Assembly (NCBI RefSeq): GCF_000721235.1
Contig: NZ_JOFH01000034.1
Span: 1 to 64,000 of the forward strand
Origin: Streptomyces olivaceus
Lineage (GTDB): Bacteria > Actinomycetota > Actinomycetes > Streptomycetales > Streptomycetaceae
Length of the DNA: 64,000 nucleotides
Reading direction: 5' to 3'
Under the pieces are notes generated by a model, which saw nothing but the letters and a program-made list of their open reading frames with translations, was not told the DNA's origin and ran no database searches. How positions within the stretch are numbered: position 1 is the first letter of the stretch; each line of letters opens with the position of its first letter. The position numbers and the translations under genes are program-made. Positions 45,240 through 55,074 of this stretch are shown piece by piece.

Positions 45240-45264
45240 CCGACGGCGGTCAGCCGCCCGTCGG
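45240..45264. terminator. hairpin between ssgD and the GPP34 gene
   Basis: CCGACGGCGG (45240-45249) pairs with CCGCCCGTCGG (45254-45264) with one bulged base and a TCAG loop. It sits in the 36-nt convergent gap and runs into the GPP34 stop. TGCTTT follows on the plus strand, giving a weak T-rich end. Confidence 0.6.
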
Positions 45265-46002
45265 TGCTTTCGTGTGCGCCGTCTCGTCGCTCACCGCGCC
45301 GCACACCTCGTCCAGGACGCCGCGCAGCGCGGGTGCCGGTGCGGCGCGCCCCGCCAGCTCAGCGATCCGGTCGCGACGACGTGCCCCCGCGCCCGCCGCG
45401 CCCCCGGGTCCCTGCGCACCCCCCGGCCCCCTCGCGGCCCCCGGTTCGTCCACGGTCCCCTGCTCCCCCGCGCCCCCGGGGTCCCCCGCGCAGCCCAGCT
45501 CCGCGGCGGCGGCCAGCACCGCCACGGCCGCGTCCCGCTCCGGGACCTCCCCGGCCGGCACCTGCCCCGCCAGGACTTCCCGGACCCGCCTGCCCAGCGC
45601 CTGCGCCGTGTCGCGCCGGGCCAGGGCGTACTCCACCGACGGGAACACCCCGAGTACGCGCTTCTTCTCGGCCCGCAGGCAGCCCTCGGCCACCAGCTGC
45701 TCCCGGACGGCGTCGAAGGTGACGCGCGCGTGCAGGGCGACCCAGGGCCGCCATCCGTGCGGCAGCGACTCCCGTACGAGTTCCAGCAGGCCGTCGAGGA
45801 CCGGGTCCCCGGTCTCGGAGTCCAGGTCGGCCGGGGTGGCGATGCCGTCGTCGTCCCTGAGCAGGCCGCGCCGGACCAGCTCGACGAGGGCGCCGGCGCG
45901 GACCAGGTGGTGGACCCGGGCGGCGTCCGCGGCGCCGGGCCGCGCGGGGTCCCAGGCCAGCAGGCAGAGCCTGGCCGGCAGGGAGAGGGGGTCACGGGGC
46001 AC
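45250..46002 (-). CDS. GPP34 family phosphoprotein (GOLPH3/VPS74-like)
   Basis: This 250-residue protein begins LSLPARLCLLAWDPARPGAA, as in GOLPH3-type proteins, and has GALVELVRRGLLRDDDG and VREQLVAEGCLRAEKK. Its fold in eukaryotes binds phosphoinositides; the bacterial role is unknown. A Gly/Pro/Ala-rich insert (DPGGAGEQGTVDEPGAARGP region) sits before the last helix. The GTG at 46002 has AAGGAG about 7 nt upstream. It is divergent from an ABC-F gene and convergent with ssgD. Bacterial members often lie near membrane or secondary-metabolism genes. Confidence 0.85.
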   Translation of the reverse strand: MPRDPLSLPARLCLLAWDPARPGAADAARVHHLVRAGALVELVRRGLLRDDDGIATPADLDSETGDPVLDGLLELVRESLPHGWRPWVALHARVTFDAVREQLVAEGCLRAEKKRVLGVFPSVEYALARRDTAQALGRRVREVLAGQVPAGEVPERDAAVAVLAAAAELGCAGDPGGAGEQGTVDEPGAARGPGGAQGPGGAAGAGARRRDRIAELAGRAAPAPALRGVLDEVCGAVSDETAHTKAPTGG

Positions 46003-46066
46003 AGCGGTCTCCTTCGGGCCGTGGAACCGCGGCTGCGCCACCGCACGCACGGCGTTCGTTAATGCG

Positions 46067-46095
46067 TTGACAGCCCATACGGCCGCTCCTACGGT
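46067..46095 (+). promoter_or_regulatory. consensus promoter for the second ABC-F gene
   Basis: TTGACA (46067-46072), a 17-nt spacer and TACGGT (46090-46095) form a good vegetative-sigma promoter pointing to the ABC-F gene. Just upstream is an AT-rich patch (GTTAAT), a feature of promoters that WhiB7/WblC activates. The predicted start is near 46102, giving a leader of about 270 nt before the ATG. Confidence 0.6.
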
Positions 46096-46132
46096 GTATA
46101 TCGCTTCTGTTGCCGCCGATTGGAGAAGGACG

Positions 46133-46144
46133 TTGCTCGTCTGA
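46133..46144 (+). CDS. possible 3-residue leader ORF (TTG-CTC-GTC-TGA)
   Basis: A TTG at 46133 followed at once by CTC GTC TGA has GGAGAAGG directly upstream, so a ribosome could start and stop here inside the long ABC-F leader. GCCGTCG (46280-46286) and CGACGGC (46301-46307) form a downstream hairpin. Drug-responsive ABC-F genes are often controlled by such short leader ORFs. This is an inference. Confidence 0.35.
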   Translation: MLV

Positions 46145-46375
46145 GGTCCTGAGACACCGCGCCACACGTATCCCCCATGCCACGTGTGTCCGCAGCGTGC
46201 GACCTCGGCGTTCGAGCGGTTCTCGCGGAGCAGGGCTTTCTTCGTGCCCCGGCGCTCCCGGATCTCCTCCTCCCGCCCCGCCGTCGTCCGGCTTCCCGTC
46301 CGACGGCAGTCGCCGCGTCCGTGTCTCGATACGCGTTTGCCCCCTGACTGCTTCGAGCAACCGCGGAGACCACGT

Positions 46376-47992
46376 ATGTCCACTGCCATCACCTGTACCT
46401 CCCTGTCCTTCTCCTGGCCCGACGGCACGCCCGTCTTCGAGGGGCTCGACACCTCCTTCGGCCCCGGCCGGACGGGGCTGGTCGGTGCGAACGGGGCCGG
46501 GAAGTCCACCCTGTTGAAACTGCTGGCCGGCCGGCTCACCTCGACCGACGGCGCCGTCCGGGTGCGCGGCGAGGTGGGTCACCTGCCGCAGAACGTCACG
46601 CTCGACACCGCCCTGCGGGTCGACGAGGCGCTCGGCATCGCCCGGCGGCGGGCCGCGCTGCACGCCATCGAGGCCGGCGACGTCGGCGAGGAGCACTTCG
46701 AGACCGTCGGCGACGACTGGGACGTCGAGGAACGCGCCCTGGCCATGCTCGGCGAGCTGGGGCTGGGGCGCATCGGCCTCGACCGCACCGTCGGCGAGGT
46801 CTCCGGCGGCGAGTCGGTGCTGCTGCGGCTGGCCGCCCTGCTGCTGCGCCGGCCCGACGTCCTGCTCCTGGACGAGCCCACCAACAACCTCGACGTGTAC
46901 GCCCGCAGACGGCTGTACGCGGCGGTCGAGTCCTGGCCGGGCGTGCTGGTCGTGGTCAGTCACGACCGCGAACTGCTGGAGCTGGTCGACCAGATCGCCG
47001 ACCTGCGCGCCGGCTCCGTCACCTGGTACGGCGGGAACCTGTCGGCGTACGAGGAGGCGCTGGCCGTGGAGCAGGAGGCGGCCGAACGCATGGTGCGGGT
47101 CGCCGAGTCGGACCTGCGCAAGCAGAAACGCGAACTGGCCGACGCGCAGGTCGTCCTGGCCCGGCGCAGGCGGTACGGGCAGAAGATGTACGACACCAAG
47201 CGCGAACCCCGGGCGGTGATGAAGCTGCGCGCGCGGACGGCCCAGCAGTCGGCCGGCAAGTACCGCATCATGCACGAGGAGAAGCTCGCCGAGGCGAAGG
47301 AGCGGCTCGACGACGCGGCGGAGGCCGTGCGGGACGACGACGAGATCCGCGTCGACCTGCCGTACACGGCCGTGCCACCGGGCCGGACCGTGCTCACCCT
47401 GCGGGACCTGGTGCCGGCGTACGGCGCCCGCCTGACGGGCGGTCTCGATGTGCACGGTCCCGAGCGGATCGCGCTGGTCGGGCGCAACGGCGCGGGCAAG
47501 ACCACGCTGCTGCGGACCGTCGCCGGCGAGCTGGAGCCCGTGGCGGGCGAGGCCACGGCACACGTGCCGCTGCGCTTCCTGCCGCAGCGCCTGGACGTCC
47601 TGGACGGCGAGCTGAGTGTGGCGGAGAACGTGGCCCGGTTCGCGCCGGGCGCCACGAACAACCTGATCCGGGCGCGTCTGGCGCGCTTCCTGTTCCGGGG
47701 CGCCCGCGCCGACCAGCCGGCGGCGACGCTGTCCGGCGGCGAACGCTTCCGGGCGGCGCTGGCGGCGCTGATGCTGGCCGAGCCGGCCCCGCAGCTGCTG
47801 ATGCTGGACGAGCCGACCAACAACCTGGACATGGCGAGCGTGCGGCAGCTCACCAGCGCGCTGGAGGCGTACGAGGGGGCGCTGGTCGTGGCCGCCCACG
47901 ACCTGCCGTTCCTGGAGTCGCTCGGCATCACCCGCTGGCTGCTGCTCGAGGAGGGAGAGCTGAGGGAGACCACGCGGGAGGCCGTCGGGTAG
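46376..47992 (+). CDS. ABC-F family ribosomal protection-type protein
   Basis: This 538-residue protein has two ABC domains: Walker A VGANGAGKSTLL and VGRNGAGKTTLL, signatures GEVSGGESVLLRLA and ATLSGGERFRAALA, and Walker B VLLLDEPTNNLD and LLMLDEPTNNLD. An arginine- and lysine-rich linker with DAQVVLARRRRYGQKMYDTKRE lies between them, a region that in ARE-type proteins reaches the ribosome P site. No membrane segment. It may protect ribosomes from antibiotics or act as a translation factor; the long leader favours drug-induced expression. The ATG at 46376 has GGAG about 7 nt upstream. Confidence 0.93.
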   Translation: MSTAITCTSLSFSWPDGTPVFEGLDTSFGPGRTGLVGANGAGKSTLLKLLAGRLTSTDGAVRVRGEVGHLPQNVTLDTALRVDEALGIARRRAALHAIEAGDVGEEHFETVGDDWDVEERALAMLGELGLGRIGLDRTVGEVSGGESVLLRLAALLLRRPDVLLLDEPTNNLDVYARRRLYAAVESWPGVLVVVSHDRELLELVDQIADLRAGSVTWYGGNLSAYEEALAVEQEAAERMVRVAESDLRKQKRELADAQVVLARRRRYGQKMYDTKREPRAVMKLRARTAQQSAGKYRIMHEEKLAEAKERLDDAAEAVRDDDEIRVDLPYTAVPPGRTVLTLRDLVPAYGARLTGGLDVHGPERIALVGRNGAGKTTLLRTVAGELEPVAGEATAHVPLRFLPQRLDVLDGELSVAENVARFAPGATNNLIRARLARFLFRGARADQPAATLSGGERFRAALAALMLAEPAPQLLMLDEPTNNLDMASVRQLTSALEAYEGALVVAAHDLPFLESLGITRWLLLEEGELRETTREAVG

Positions 47993-48188
47993 CCCGCCCG
48001 GCGCCCCCGGCAGAAGCGGGTCCCCGCGGACGCGGTACGGCGGAGCGTCTCAGGAGGGCTACGACGGACTGACGGGGGTTCCGCCGGCACAGGTCTCCGC
48101 TGCATCATGGCGAACCGGCGCCCATGCCGGCGGCGCCGGACACCCGGTGCCGCTGCGCGCCGGTCCACGCCGATCCGAAAGGCCCCGC

Positions 48189-48965
48189 GTGCCCAGCAAG
48201 AAGGCCCTCGTCCGCCGCCCCGGTCCCCGGCTCGCCGAAGGGCTGGTGACGCACATCGAGCGGGAGCCGGTCGATCACGCGCTGGCGGTCGAGCAGTGGG
48301 ACGCCTATGTGGAGGCCCTGAGGGCGCACGGCTGGGAGACGCTGGAGGTGGACCCGGCCGACGACTGCCCGGACTCGGTGTTCGTCGAGGACGCGGTCGT
48401 CGTGTACCGCAACGTCGCGCTGATCACGCGGCCCGGCGCCGGGTCGCGGCGGGCGGAGACGGCGGGCGTCGAGGAGGCCGTGGCCCGGCTCGGCTGCTCG
48501 GTCAACTGGATCTGGGAGCCGGGCACCCTGGAGGGCGGCGACGTCCTGAAGATCGGCGACACGATCTACGTGGGGCGGGGCGGGCGCACCAACGCGGCCG
48601 GCGTGCAGCAGCTGCGGGCGGTGTTCGAACCGCTGGGCGCCCGGGTCGTCGCGGTGCCCGTGAGCAAGGTGCTGCACCTGAAGTCGGCGGTGACGGCGCT
48701 GCCGGACGGGACGGTGCTCGGGCACATCCCGATGACGGACGTGCCCTCGCTCTTCCCCCGTTTCCTGCCGGTGCCGGAGGAGTCGGGGGCGCACGTGGTG
48801 CTGCTCGGCGGCGACAAGCTGCTGATGGCGGCGAGCGCGCCCAAGACGGCGGACCTGCTCGCCGACCTCGGGCACGAGCCGGTACTCGTCGACATCGGGG
48901 AGTTCGAGAAACTCGAAGGCTGTGTGACGTGCCTCTCGGTCCGGCTGCGGGAGCTGTACGTCTGA
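48189..48965 (+). CDS. ddaH: dimethylargininase (DDAH)
   Basis: This 258-residue amidinotransferase-superfamily enzyme has DCPDSVFVEDAVVVY, EPGTLEGGDVLKIG, LHLKSAVTALPDGTVLGH with the catalytic histidine, and EGCVTCLSVRL near the end with the nucleophile at about Cys248. It hydrolyses N-omega-methylated arginines to citrulline and methylamines. The GTG at 48189 has GAAAGG about 6 nt upstream and gives the family length I recall for S. coelicolor. No arginine pathway gene is adjacent. Confidence 0.94.
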   Translation: MPSKKALVRRPGPRLAEGLVTHIEREPVDHALAVEQWDAYVEALRAHGWETLEVDPADDCPDSVFVEDAVVVYRNVALITRPGAGSRRAETAGVEEAVARLGCSVNWIWEPGTLEGGDVLKIGDTIYVGRGGRTNAAGVQQLRAVFEPLGARVVAVPVSKVLHLKSAVTALPDGTVLGHIPMTDVPSLFPRFLPVPEESGAHVVLLGGDKLLMAASAPKTADLLADLGHEPVLVDIGEFEKLEGCVTCLSVRLRELYV

Positions 48966-49070
48966 ACACGCCCCGGAGGCCGCCCGCCCGGCCCCGGACC
49001 TGCGGGTCTCGGGGCCTCGTCGGGGCCGGCCGGACAGCTGCTGATCAGCGACGTTTACAGTGCTCTTAAC

Positions 49071-49114
49071 TTACGGTCTCGTAACCTACGGTTTCGTAGC
49101 CTACGATCCCGTAG
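49071..49114. promoter_or_regulatory. three tandem palindromes upstream of the acyl-ACP desaturase
   Basis: Three 14-nt dyads are spaced exactly 15 nt apart: TTACGGTCTCGTAA (49071-49084), CTACGGTTTCGTAG (49086-49099) and CTACGATCCCGTAG (49101-49114). All follow YTACG-N4-CGTAR. The array lies 59-102 nt before the desaturase start, over the likely promoter. A TetR-family fatty-acid regulator is a reasonable guess; none is encoded next to it. Confidence 0.65.
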
Positions 49115-49172
49115 GTTCCCCGGCACCGCTCGCCGGCTGTTCCGCTCTGTCGCACGTCCCCTGGAGTTCTCC

Positions 49173-50147
49173 GTGACGATCGTCTCCCCGCACCTCGGCT
49201 CCTCCGCCGACTGGACCGACGCCCGGCTGCTGTACGCGCTGGAGGAAGTGGTCGAGAAGGAACTCAACCGGCATCTGAAGGTCGCCAAGGACTGGATGCC
49301 GCACGAGTACGTGCCGTGGACCGACGCGCGGAACTTCCCGGGATTCTTCGAGGACGGCGAGGCCTGGGAGAAGGAGCACTCCAAGGTCACGGAGATCGGC
49401 CGGATCGCCCTGGTGGTGAACCTGCTGACCGAGGACAACCTGCCGAGCTACCACCACGAGATCGCCTCGCTCTTCGGCCGCGACGGCGCCTGGGGCACCT
49501 GGGTGCACCGGTGGACCGCCGAGGAGGGGCGGCACGGCATCGTGATGCGCGACTACCTGCTCGCGTCCCGCGCGGTCGACCCGGACAAGCTGGAGCAGTT
49601 CCGGATGGCCCACATGAGCGAGGGCTTCGAGTCGGACAACCGGCACTCGATGCTGCACTCGGTGGCGTACGTGGCCTTCCAGGAGCTGGCCACCCGCATC
49701 TCGCACCGCAACACGGGTCACCAGTCCGGCGACCCGGTCTGCGACCGCATGCTCGCCCGCATCGCGACCGACGAGAACCTGCACATGGTCTTCTACCGGA
49801 ACCTGCTGAAGGCCGCCTTCGAGATCGCCCCCGACCTGACGATGCAGGCCGTGCGGGACGTGGTCGTCGGCTTCCGGATGCCGGGGCACGGCATGCCCGG
49901 CTTCGAGCGGGCCGCCGCGCAGATGGCGATCGGCGAGGTGTACAACCTGCGCATCCACCACGACGACGTGATCCAGCCCGTGCTGCGCTTCCTCAAGGTG
50001 CTGGAGATCGACGGCCTCGGTCCCGAGGGCGTACGGGCGCAGGAGGAGCTGGGGCTGTACATGGGCGGGCTGGACGCGGAGGCGGCCAAGTTCGACGAGA
50101 AGCTGGCGGCGCGCAAGGCGCGGATGGCGGCGCGGGCGGCCGGCTGA
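49173..50147 (+). CDS. acyl-ACP desaturase (stearoyl-ACP desaturase type, di-iron)
   Basis: This 324-residue soluble desaturase has the di-iron motifs TAEEGRHG (EExxH) and ATDENLHMVF (ExxH), and the first iron glutamate probably in LTEDNLPSYHHE. It introduces a double bond in acyl-ACP or acyl-CoA to adjust membrane fluidity; it needs ferredoxin and oxygen, and no reductase gene is adjacent. The GTG at 49173 has GGAG about 6 nt upstream. The triple-dyad array upstream suggests tight control. Confidence 0.94.
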   Translation: MTIVSPHLGSSADWTDARLLYALEEVVEKELNRHLKVAKDWMPHEYVPWTDARNFPGFFEDGEAWEKEHSKVTEIGRIALVVNLLTEDNLPSYHHEIASLFGRDGAWGTWVHRWTAEEGRHGIVMRDYLLASRAVDPDKLEQFRMAHMSEGFESDNRHSMLHSVAYVAFQELATRISHRNTGHQSGDPVCDRMLARIATDENLHMVFYRNLLKAAFEIAPDLTMQAVRDVVVGFRMPGHGMPGFERAAAQMAIGEVYNLRIHHDDVIQPVLRFLKVLEIDGLGPEGVRAQEELGLYMGGLDAEAAKFDEKLAARKARMAARAAG

Positions 50148-50186
50148 GCACCGGCGCCGCGCAGGTGCCGGGCCCGCCCCGCAGGT

Positions 50187-50216
50187 CCAGGGCCTGATCC
50201 GCCGGACAGGCCCTGG
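50187..50216. terminator. bidirectional hairpin between the desaturase and whiB-like genes
   Basis: CCAGGGCCTG (50187-50196) and CAGGCCCTGG (50207-50216) are perfect 10-nt arms with a 10-nt loop in the convergent gap, ending next to the WhiB-like stop. Confidence 0.65.
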
Positions 50217-50462
50217 CTAGCGCGAGGTGCGCCGCAGGGCCAGCCGCTCCCTCTCCGAGAGTCCGCCCCAGACGCCGAAGCGCTCGTCGTTGCTCAGCGC
50301 GAAGTCCAGGCAGGCCGAGCGGATCGGGCACAGGGCGCAGATCCTCTTCGCGTCCCGTACGGAGCTGCCGGGCTCGGGGAAGAAGAAGTCACCCCCGGTC
50401 TGTGCGCACAACGCCTCCTCCTGCCAGGCGAGGTCGGGCGTCGCGGTCGTCTCGATGTACAT
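50217..50462 (-). CDS. WhiB-like iron-sulfur transcription factor
   Basis: This 81-residue WhiB-family protein has four cysteines at about 19, 42, 45 and 51 (C-x22-C-x2-C-x5-C) to hold a 4Fe-4S cluster. GVWGGLSERER is the beta-turn motif, and it ends with the basic LALRRTSR, which binds DNA. By synteny it may be WblH, but this is from memory. It would act with the principal sigma factor. The ATG at 50462 has no clear ribosome site, so it may be leaderless. It converges on the desaturase gene. Confidence 0.93.
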   Translation of the reverse strand: MYIETTATPDLAWQEEALCAQTGGDFFFPEPGSSVRDAKRICALCPIRSACLDFALSNDERFGVWGGLSERERLALRRTSR

Positions 50463-50663
50463 GGGCAGGAGCGTGCCGGGCGGCGAAAAACGTCCGATCA
50501 ACGCCGGATCAACGCGGCACGGTACGGCCGGGCGCTCCCCGCGGCCCGTACCGACGGTCCTCCTCGGGGCGCAGCGTTGCACGGCGGCGCGCGGAAGCGG
50601 TTGTCGGCGGTCGGTGGAAGACTCGGAAGTGCAGGCAACGGGCCCCTTCCGAGGAGGGCGATC

Positions 50664-51449
50664 ATGCTCACCACCCGTTACGTCACCGGCGCTCCGAACT
50701 GGATCGACGTCGGCGCCCCGGACCTCGACGGCGCCGTGTCCTTCTACGGCGGCCTCTTCGGCTGGCGCTTCCGGTCGGCCGGCCCGGAGGCCGGGGGCTA
50801 CGGCTTCTTCGAGCTGGACGGCCGGATCGTGGCCGGGGGCATGCGGACCACGCCCGAGCAGGGTCCGCCGTCCTGGACGGTGTACTTCCAGGTCCCCGAC
50901 GCCGGGGCCGCCGCCCGGGCCTCCGAGCAGGCCCGCGGCGACGTCCTCGTGCGCCCCGAGGAGGTGCTGGACCAGGGCACCATGGCCGTCCTCGCCGACC
51001 AGGCCGGGCTGCCGTTCGGCATCTGGCAGCCGGGGCGGCTGGCCGGCCTCGGCGCGGTCGGCGGGACCGGCGCGCTGTGCTGGGTCGAGCTGCACACGGC
51101 GGACGTCGCGGCCGCCGCCGCGTACTACCGGGCGGTGCTGGGGCTGGAGACCTCGGCCGTCTCCTTCCCCGGCGGTTCGTACACCTGCGTCAATCCGGCG
51201 GGCGAGGGCGAGGATGCGATGTTCGGCGGGTTCGTGCCGCTGGCCGAGGACGCTCCGCACACGGGCGCCGGATGGCTGCCGTACCTCGCGGTGGACGACG
51301 CGGACGCCGCCGTCGCCCTGACCCGGGAGCTGGGCGGGACGGTGCCGGTGGACGCGGCGGACATCGAGGGTGTCGGGCGCGTCGCCCACCTGGCCGATCC
51401 GCACGGCGCCCGGTTCGCGGTGCTCAGGCCGCTGCCCCGGCAGGGGTGA
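50664..51449 (+). CDS. VOC family protein (two glyoxalase-like domains)
   Basis: This 261-residue protein has two VOC modules. The first starts NWIDVGAPDLDGAVSFYGGLFGWRF and the second CWVELHTADVAAAAAYYRAVLG, each with the beta-alpha-beta-beta pattern. It resembles the actinobacterial hydroxylase/Cfp30B-like group of unknown substrate. The ATG at 50664 has GAGGAGG about 6 nt upstream. It converges on the aldo/keto reductase gene with only 5 nt between them. Confidence 0.88.
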   Translation: MLTTRYVTGAPNWIDVGAPDLDGAVSFYGGLFGWRFRSAGPEAGGYGFFELDGRIVAGGMRTTPEQGPPSWTVYFQVPDAGAAARASEQARGDVLVRPEEVLDQGTMAVLADQAGLPFGIWQPGRLAGLGAVGGTGALCWVELHTADVAAAAAYYRAVLGLETSAVSFPGGSYTCVNPAGEGEDAMFGGFVPLAEDAPHTGAGWLPYLAVDDADAAVALTRELGGTVPVDAADIEGVGRVAHLADPHGARFAVLRPLPRQG

Positions 51450-51454
51450 CACCG

Positions 51455-52312
51455 TCACTTGCCGCTGTAGACGGGGAACGCGCTGTGTTCGCCGTAGTCC
51501 ACGTCGCGCAGGCCCCGCAGGGCGTCCATGTCGTCGCCGGAGATCTCGAAGTCGACCTCCGCGTTGGAGCGCATGTGTCCGGGGTTCGCCGTCTTGGGCA
51601 GCGACACCGTGCCCAGCTGCAGGGTGTACCGGATGCACAGCTGCGGGACGGAGACGCCGTACTTCTGTGCCATCGCCTGGACCTCGGGGTTCCGCAGGAT
51701 CGCTCCGTGTGCGATCGGGGAGTACGCCTCGACGAGGATCTGCTCCCTCTCGCAGTGGTCCAGGAGCTCTGAGGGGGTGTTGCCGGCGTGGACGAGCAGC
51801 TGGTTCACGTGCGGGACGACGGTCGTGCCCTGCAGGAGGTTCTCCAGGTCCTGCCGCTCGAAGTTGGACACCCCGATGGAGCGGATCCGGCCGTCCCGAT
51901 GCGCCTCTTCGAGTGCGCGCCACGCTTCGCGGTTGCCCTCGGCGTAGTCGCCGCCGCGGAAGTCGTCCCAGGGCTGCGGGCTGTGGATCAGCATCAGGTC
52001 GATGTACTCGGTCCCGAGCTTCTCCAGCGACCCGTCGATCGCGTCGGCCGCCCGGCCGCGGTCCTTGATCTCCGCGGCGAGCTTGGTCGAGACGAACAGT
52101 TCGTCGCGGGGCACCCCGGCGGTGCGCAGGCCCTCGCCGACGCCGCGCTCGTTGCCGTACGCCTGGGCGGTGTCGATGTTGCGGTAGCCGGTCTCCACGG
52201 CTGCCCGGACCGCCTCGGCCGCCTGGTCGTCGTCGATGAACCAGGTGCCGAGCCCCAGCTTGGGGATCTCGACGCCGTTGGACAGCGTGTAGGTCTCGTC
52301 CAGGATGGTCAT
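51455..52312 (-). CDS. aldo/keto reductase
   Basis: This 285-residue AKR has GYRNIDTAQAYGNERGVGEGL (catalytic Asp and Tyr), VSTKLAAE (Lys), LMLIHSPQPW (His) and SIGVSNFE. It resembles 2,5-diketo-gluconate-type reductases that use NADPH. The substrate is unknown. The ATG at 52312 is natural. It lies 92 nt downstream of the LacI regulator gene on the same strand and may be co-transcribed with it or controlled by it. Confidence 0.92.
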   Translation of the reverse strand: MTILDETYTLSNGVEIPKLGLGTWFIDDDQAAEAVRAAVETGYRNIDTAQAYGNERGVGEGLRTAGVPRDELFVSTKLAAEIKDRGRAADAIDGSLEKLGTEYIDLMLIHSPQPWDDFRGGDYAEGNREAWRALEEAHRDGRIRSIGVSNFERQDLENLLQGTTVVPHVNQLLVHAGNTPSELLDHCEREQILVEAYSPIAHGAILRNPEVQAMAQKYGVSVPQLCIRYTLQLGTVSLPKTANPGHMRSNAEVDFEISGDDMDALRGLRDVDYGEHSAFPVYSGK

Positions 52313-52404
52313 GCCTTCGCTCCGTTCTTCGGCGGCGTGGAAGAAACGGGTCGGCCCGCGAGGCCCTGTCCAAACGCGGCCGCACCGCCACGGCGCGGCC
52401 CGGC

Positions 52405-53526
52405 TCAGGTGGTGGCGCGGCGGACCAGGGTGGTCGGCAATATCACGCCGGGCGGCACGGTCGCCGGGGCACCGCCGTCGGGCGTGCCGGCACCCCCGGC
52501 CGTGCCCACGCCCTCGCCTCCGACCGTGCCGGCGTCCCCGTACGCGCCCGTGTCCCCGGCCGTCCGGTCGTCCAGGCCGCGCAGCAGCAGGCGTGCCATC
52601 AGGCGGCCCATGCCCTCGATGTCCTGCCGGACCGTGGTCAGCGGCGGATCGGTCTGCTCGGCCACGGGCAGCATGTCGTCGAAGCCCACCACGGCCACGT
52701 CGTCCGGCACCCGGCGCCCCCGCTCGCGCAGCACCCGCAGGGCACCGGCCGCGGTGAGGTCGTTGGCCGCGAACACCGCGTCCGTGCCGGGGAACCGGTC
52801 GAGCAGTTCACGCATCGCCCGTTCCCCGCCGTGGGAGGTGAAGTCCCCGTGCGCCATCGGTTCCGGCCCGGCGCCGGGCGCCCGTACGTCCCGGAAGCCG
52901 GCGAGCCGGTCGGCGGCGGAGGTCTGGTCGAGCGGACCGGCGATGTGCGCGATGCGGGTGCGGCCGAGGGCGGCCAGGTGGCGGACGGCCGCGCGGGCCC
53001 CGCCCCGGTTGTCGCTGTCCACGTAGACCACGTCGTCCCCGCCGTCGTCCCAGTCGGGGCGTCCGCCGAACACCGTCGGCAGGCCAGCGCCGCGCACGAG
53101 GCCGGGCAGGGGGTCGTGGAGGTGCAGGGAGAACACGAGGGCGCCGTCGACGTGGCCCCCGGCGAGGTAGCGGCCGACGCGGGCGTGGTCCTCGCGTCCC
53201 TCGGTGAGCAGCAGCACGAGCTGGTTGTCGTGAGCCGTCAGTTCCTTGCTGATGCCGCGCAGTTGCTGGGCGAAGTACGGGTCGGCGAAGACCCGGGTCT
53301 CCGGTTCGGCCGCGACGACGGCGACCGCCCGGTGGCGTCGGGTCACCAGGCTGCGGGCGGCCTGGTTCGGGACGTAGCCGAGTTCCTCCACCGCGCGCCG
53401 GACCCGCTCGGCCAACGCCTCCCGCACCCCGTGCGCCCCGTTGACCACCCGCGACACAGTGGCCCGCGAGACCCCGGCGCGCTCGGCCACGGCCTCCAGC
53501 GTGGGGCGCTGCGCGGTGTCGGTCAC
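52405..53526 (-). CDS. LacI family transcriptional regulator
   Basis: This 373-residue regulator has an N-terminal LacI HTH, TLEAVAERAGVSRATVSRVVNG at about residues 9-30, with the hinge region VPNQAARSLVTRR, and a periplasmic-binding-protein-like effector domain. The C-terminal end holds an unusual Gly/Thr/Ala-rich insert (TAGDTGAYGDAGTVGGEG region) before the last strand. The GTG at 53526 has GGAGG about 7 nt upstream; the GTG two codons earlier has too little space. Targets may be the aldo/keto reductase gene or the secreted redox genes upstream (inference). Confidence 0.92.
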   Translation of the reverse strand: MTDTAQRPTLEAVAERAGVSRATVSRVVNGAHGVREALAERVRRAVEELGYVPNQAARSLVTRRHRAVAVVAAEPETRVFADPYFAQQLRGISKELTAHDNQLVLLLTEGREDHARVGRYLAGGHVDGALVFSLHLHDPLPGLVRGAGLPTVFGGRPDWDDGGDDVVYVDSDNRGGARAAVRHLAALGRTRIAHIAGPLDQTSAADRLAGFRDVRAPGAGPEPMAHGDFTSHGGERAMRELLDRFPGTDAVFAANDLTAAGALRVLRERGRRVPDDVAVVGFDDMLPVAEQTDPPLTTVRQDIEGMGRLMARLLLRGLDDRTAGDTGAYGDAGTVGGEGVGTAGGAGTPDGGAPATVPPGVILPTTLVRRATT

Positions 53527-53699
53527 GGGCACTCCTCCTCGGCGGCTGCGGCTCAGGATAGCGGCAGGCCGTCGGGCGGGCGGGAGCGCTCAGTAGGCCG
53601 GAAACCTCCTTGTGCGCGGCCCGGTGCCGGGCCACGATGGACGTATGTTCAGACGAAGGTCGCACGAGAAGAGCTGACGCCGTCGCCGGTGGTGCGCCC

Positions 53700-53721
53700 G
53701 GCGGGCGCCGCGGCGCCCGCC
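53700..53721 (-). terminator. GC-rich hairpin after the laccase gene
   Basis: GGCGGGCGCC (53700-53709) and GGCGCCCGCC (53712-53721) are fully complementary. The direct loop is two bases, so the end pairs would open. It lies about 120 nt past the laccase stop on the minus strand. The rest of 53527-53839 (313 nt) shows no gene and should include the LacI promoter. Confidence 0.45.
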
Positions 53722-53839
53722 CGCGCGGGACGTGCTCGTCGGCCCGGGCGAAGGTCCGGCGCCCCGGCACGCTCCGGTCCCCGGACCGGTCTGCCACCCG
53801 TGGCCGTCCGTGCGGCCCCGGTCGGCCGCGGTACCCCGC

Positions 53840-54976
<1,137 letters not shown>

Positions 54977-55074
54977 TCAGGACAAAGTTCGTTGAATCCC
55001 GGTCACACCTATTGGCGTACCGCGCAAAGAGGTCTAGCTTCCTTGGCGCTGCTGCCGTGACCGAGGAGGTGCCC

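Noticed and set aside
53645..53677. 10-codon frame near the LacI promoter
   Set aside because: No ribosome site and no conservation evidence available.
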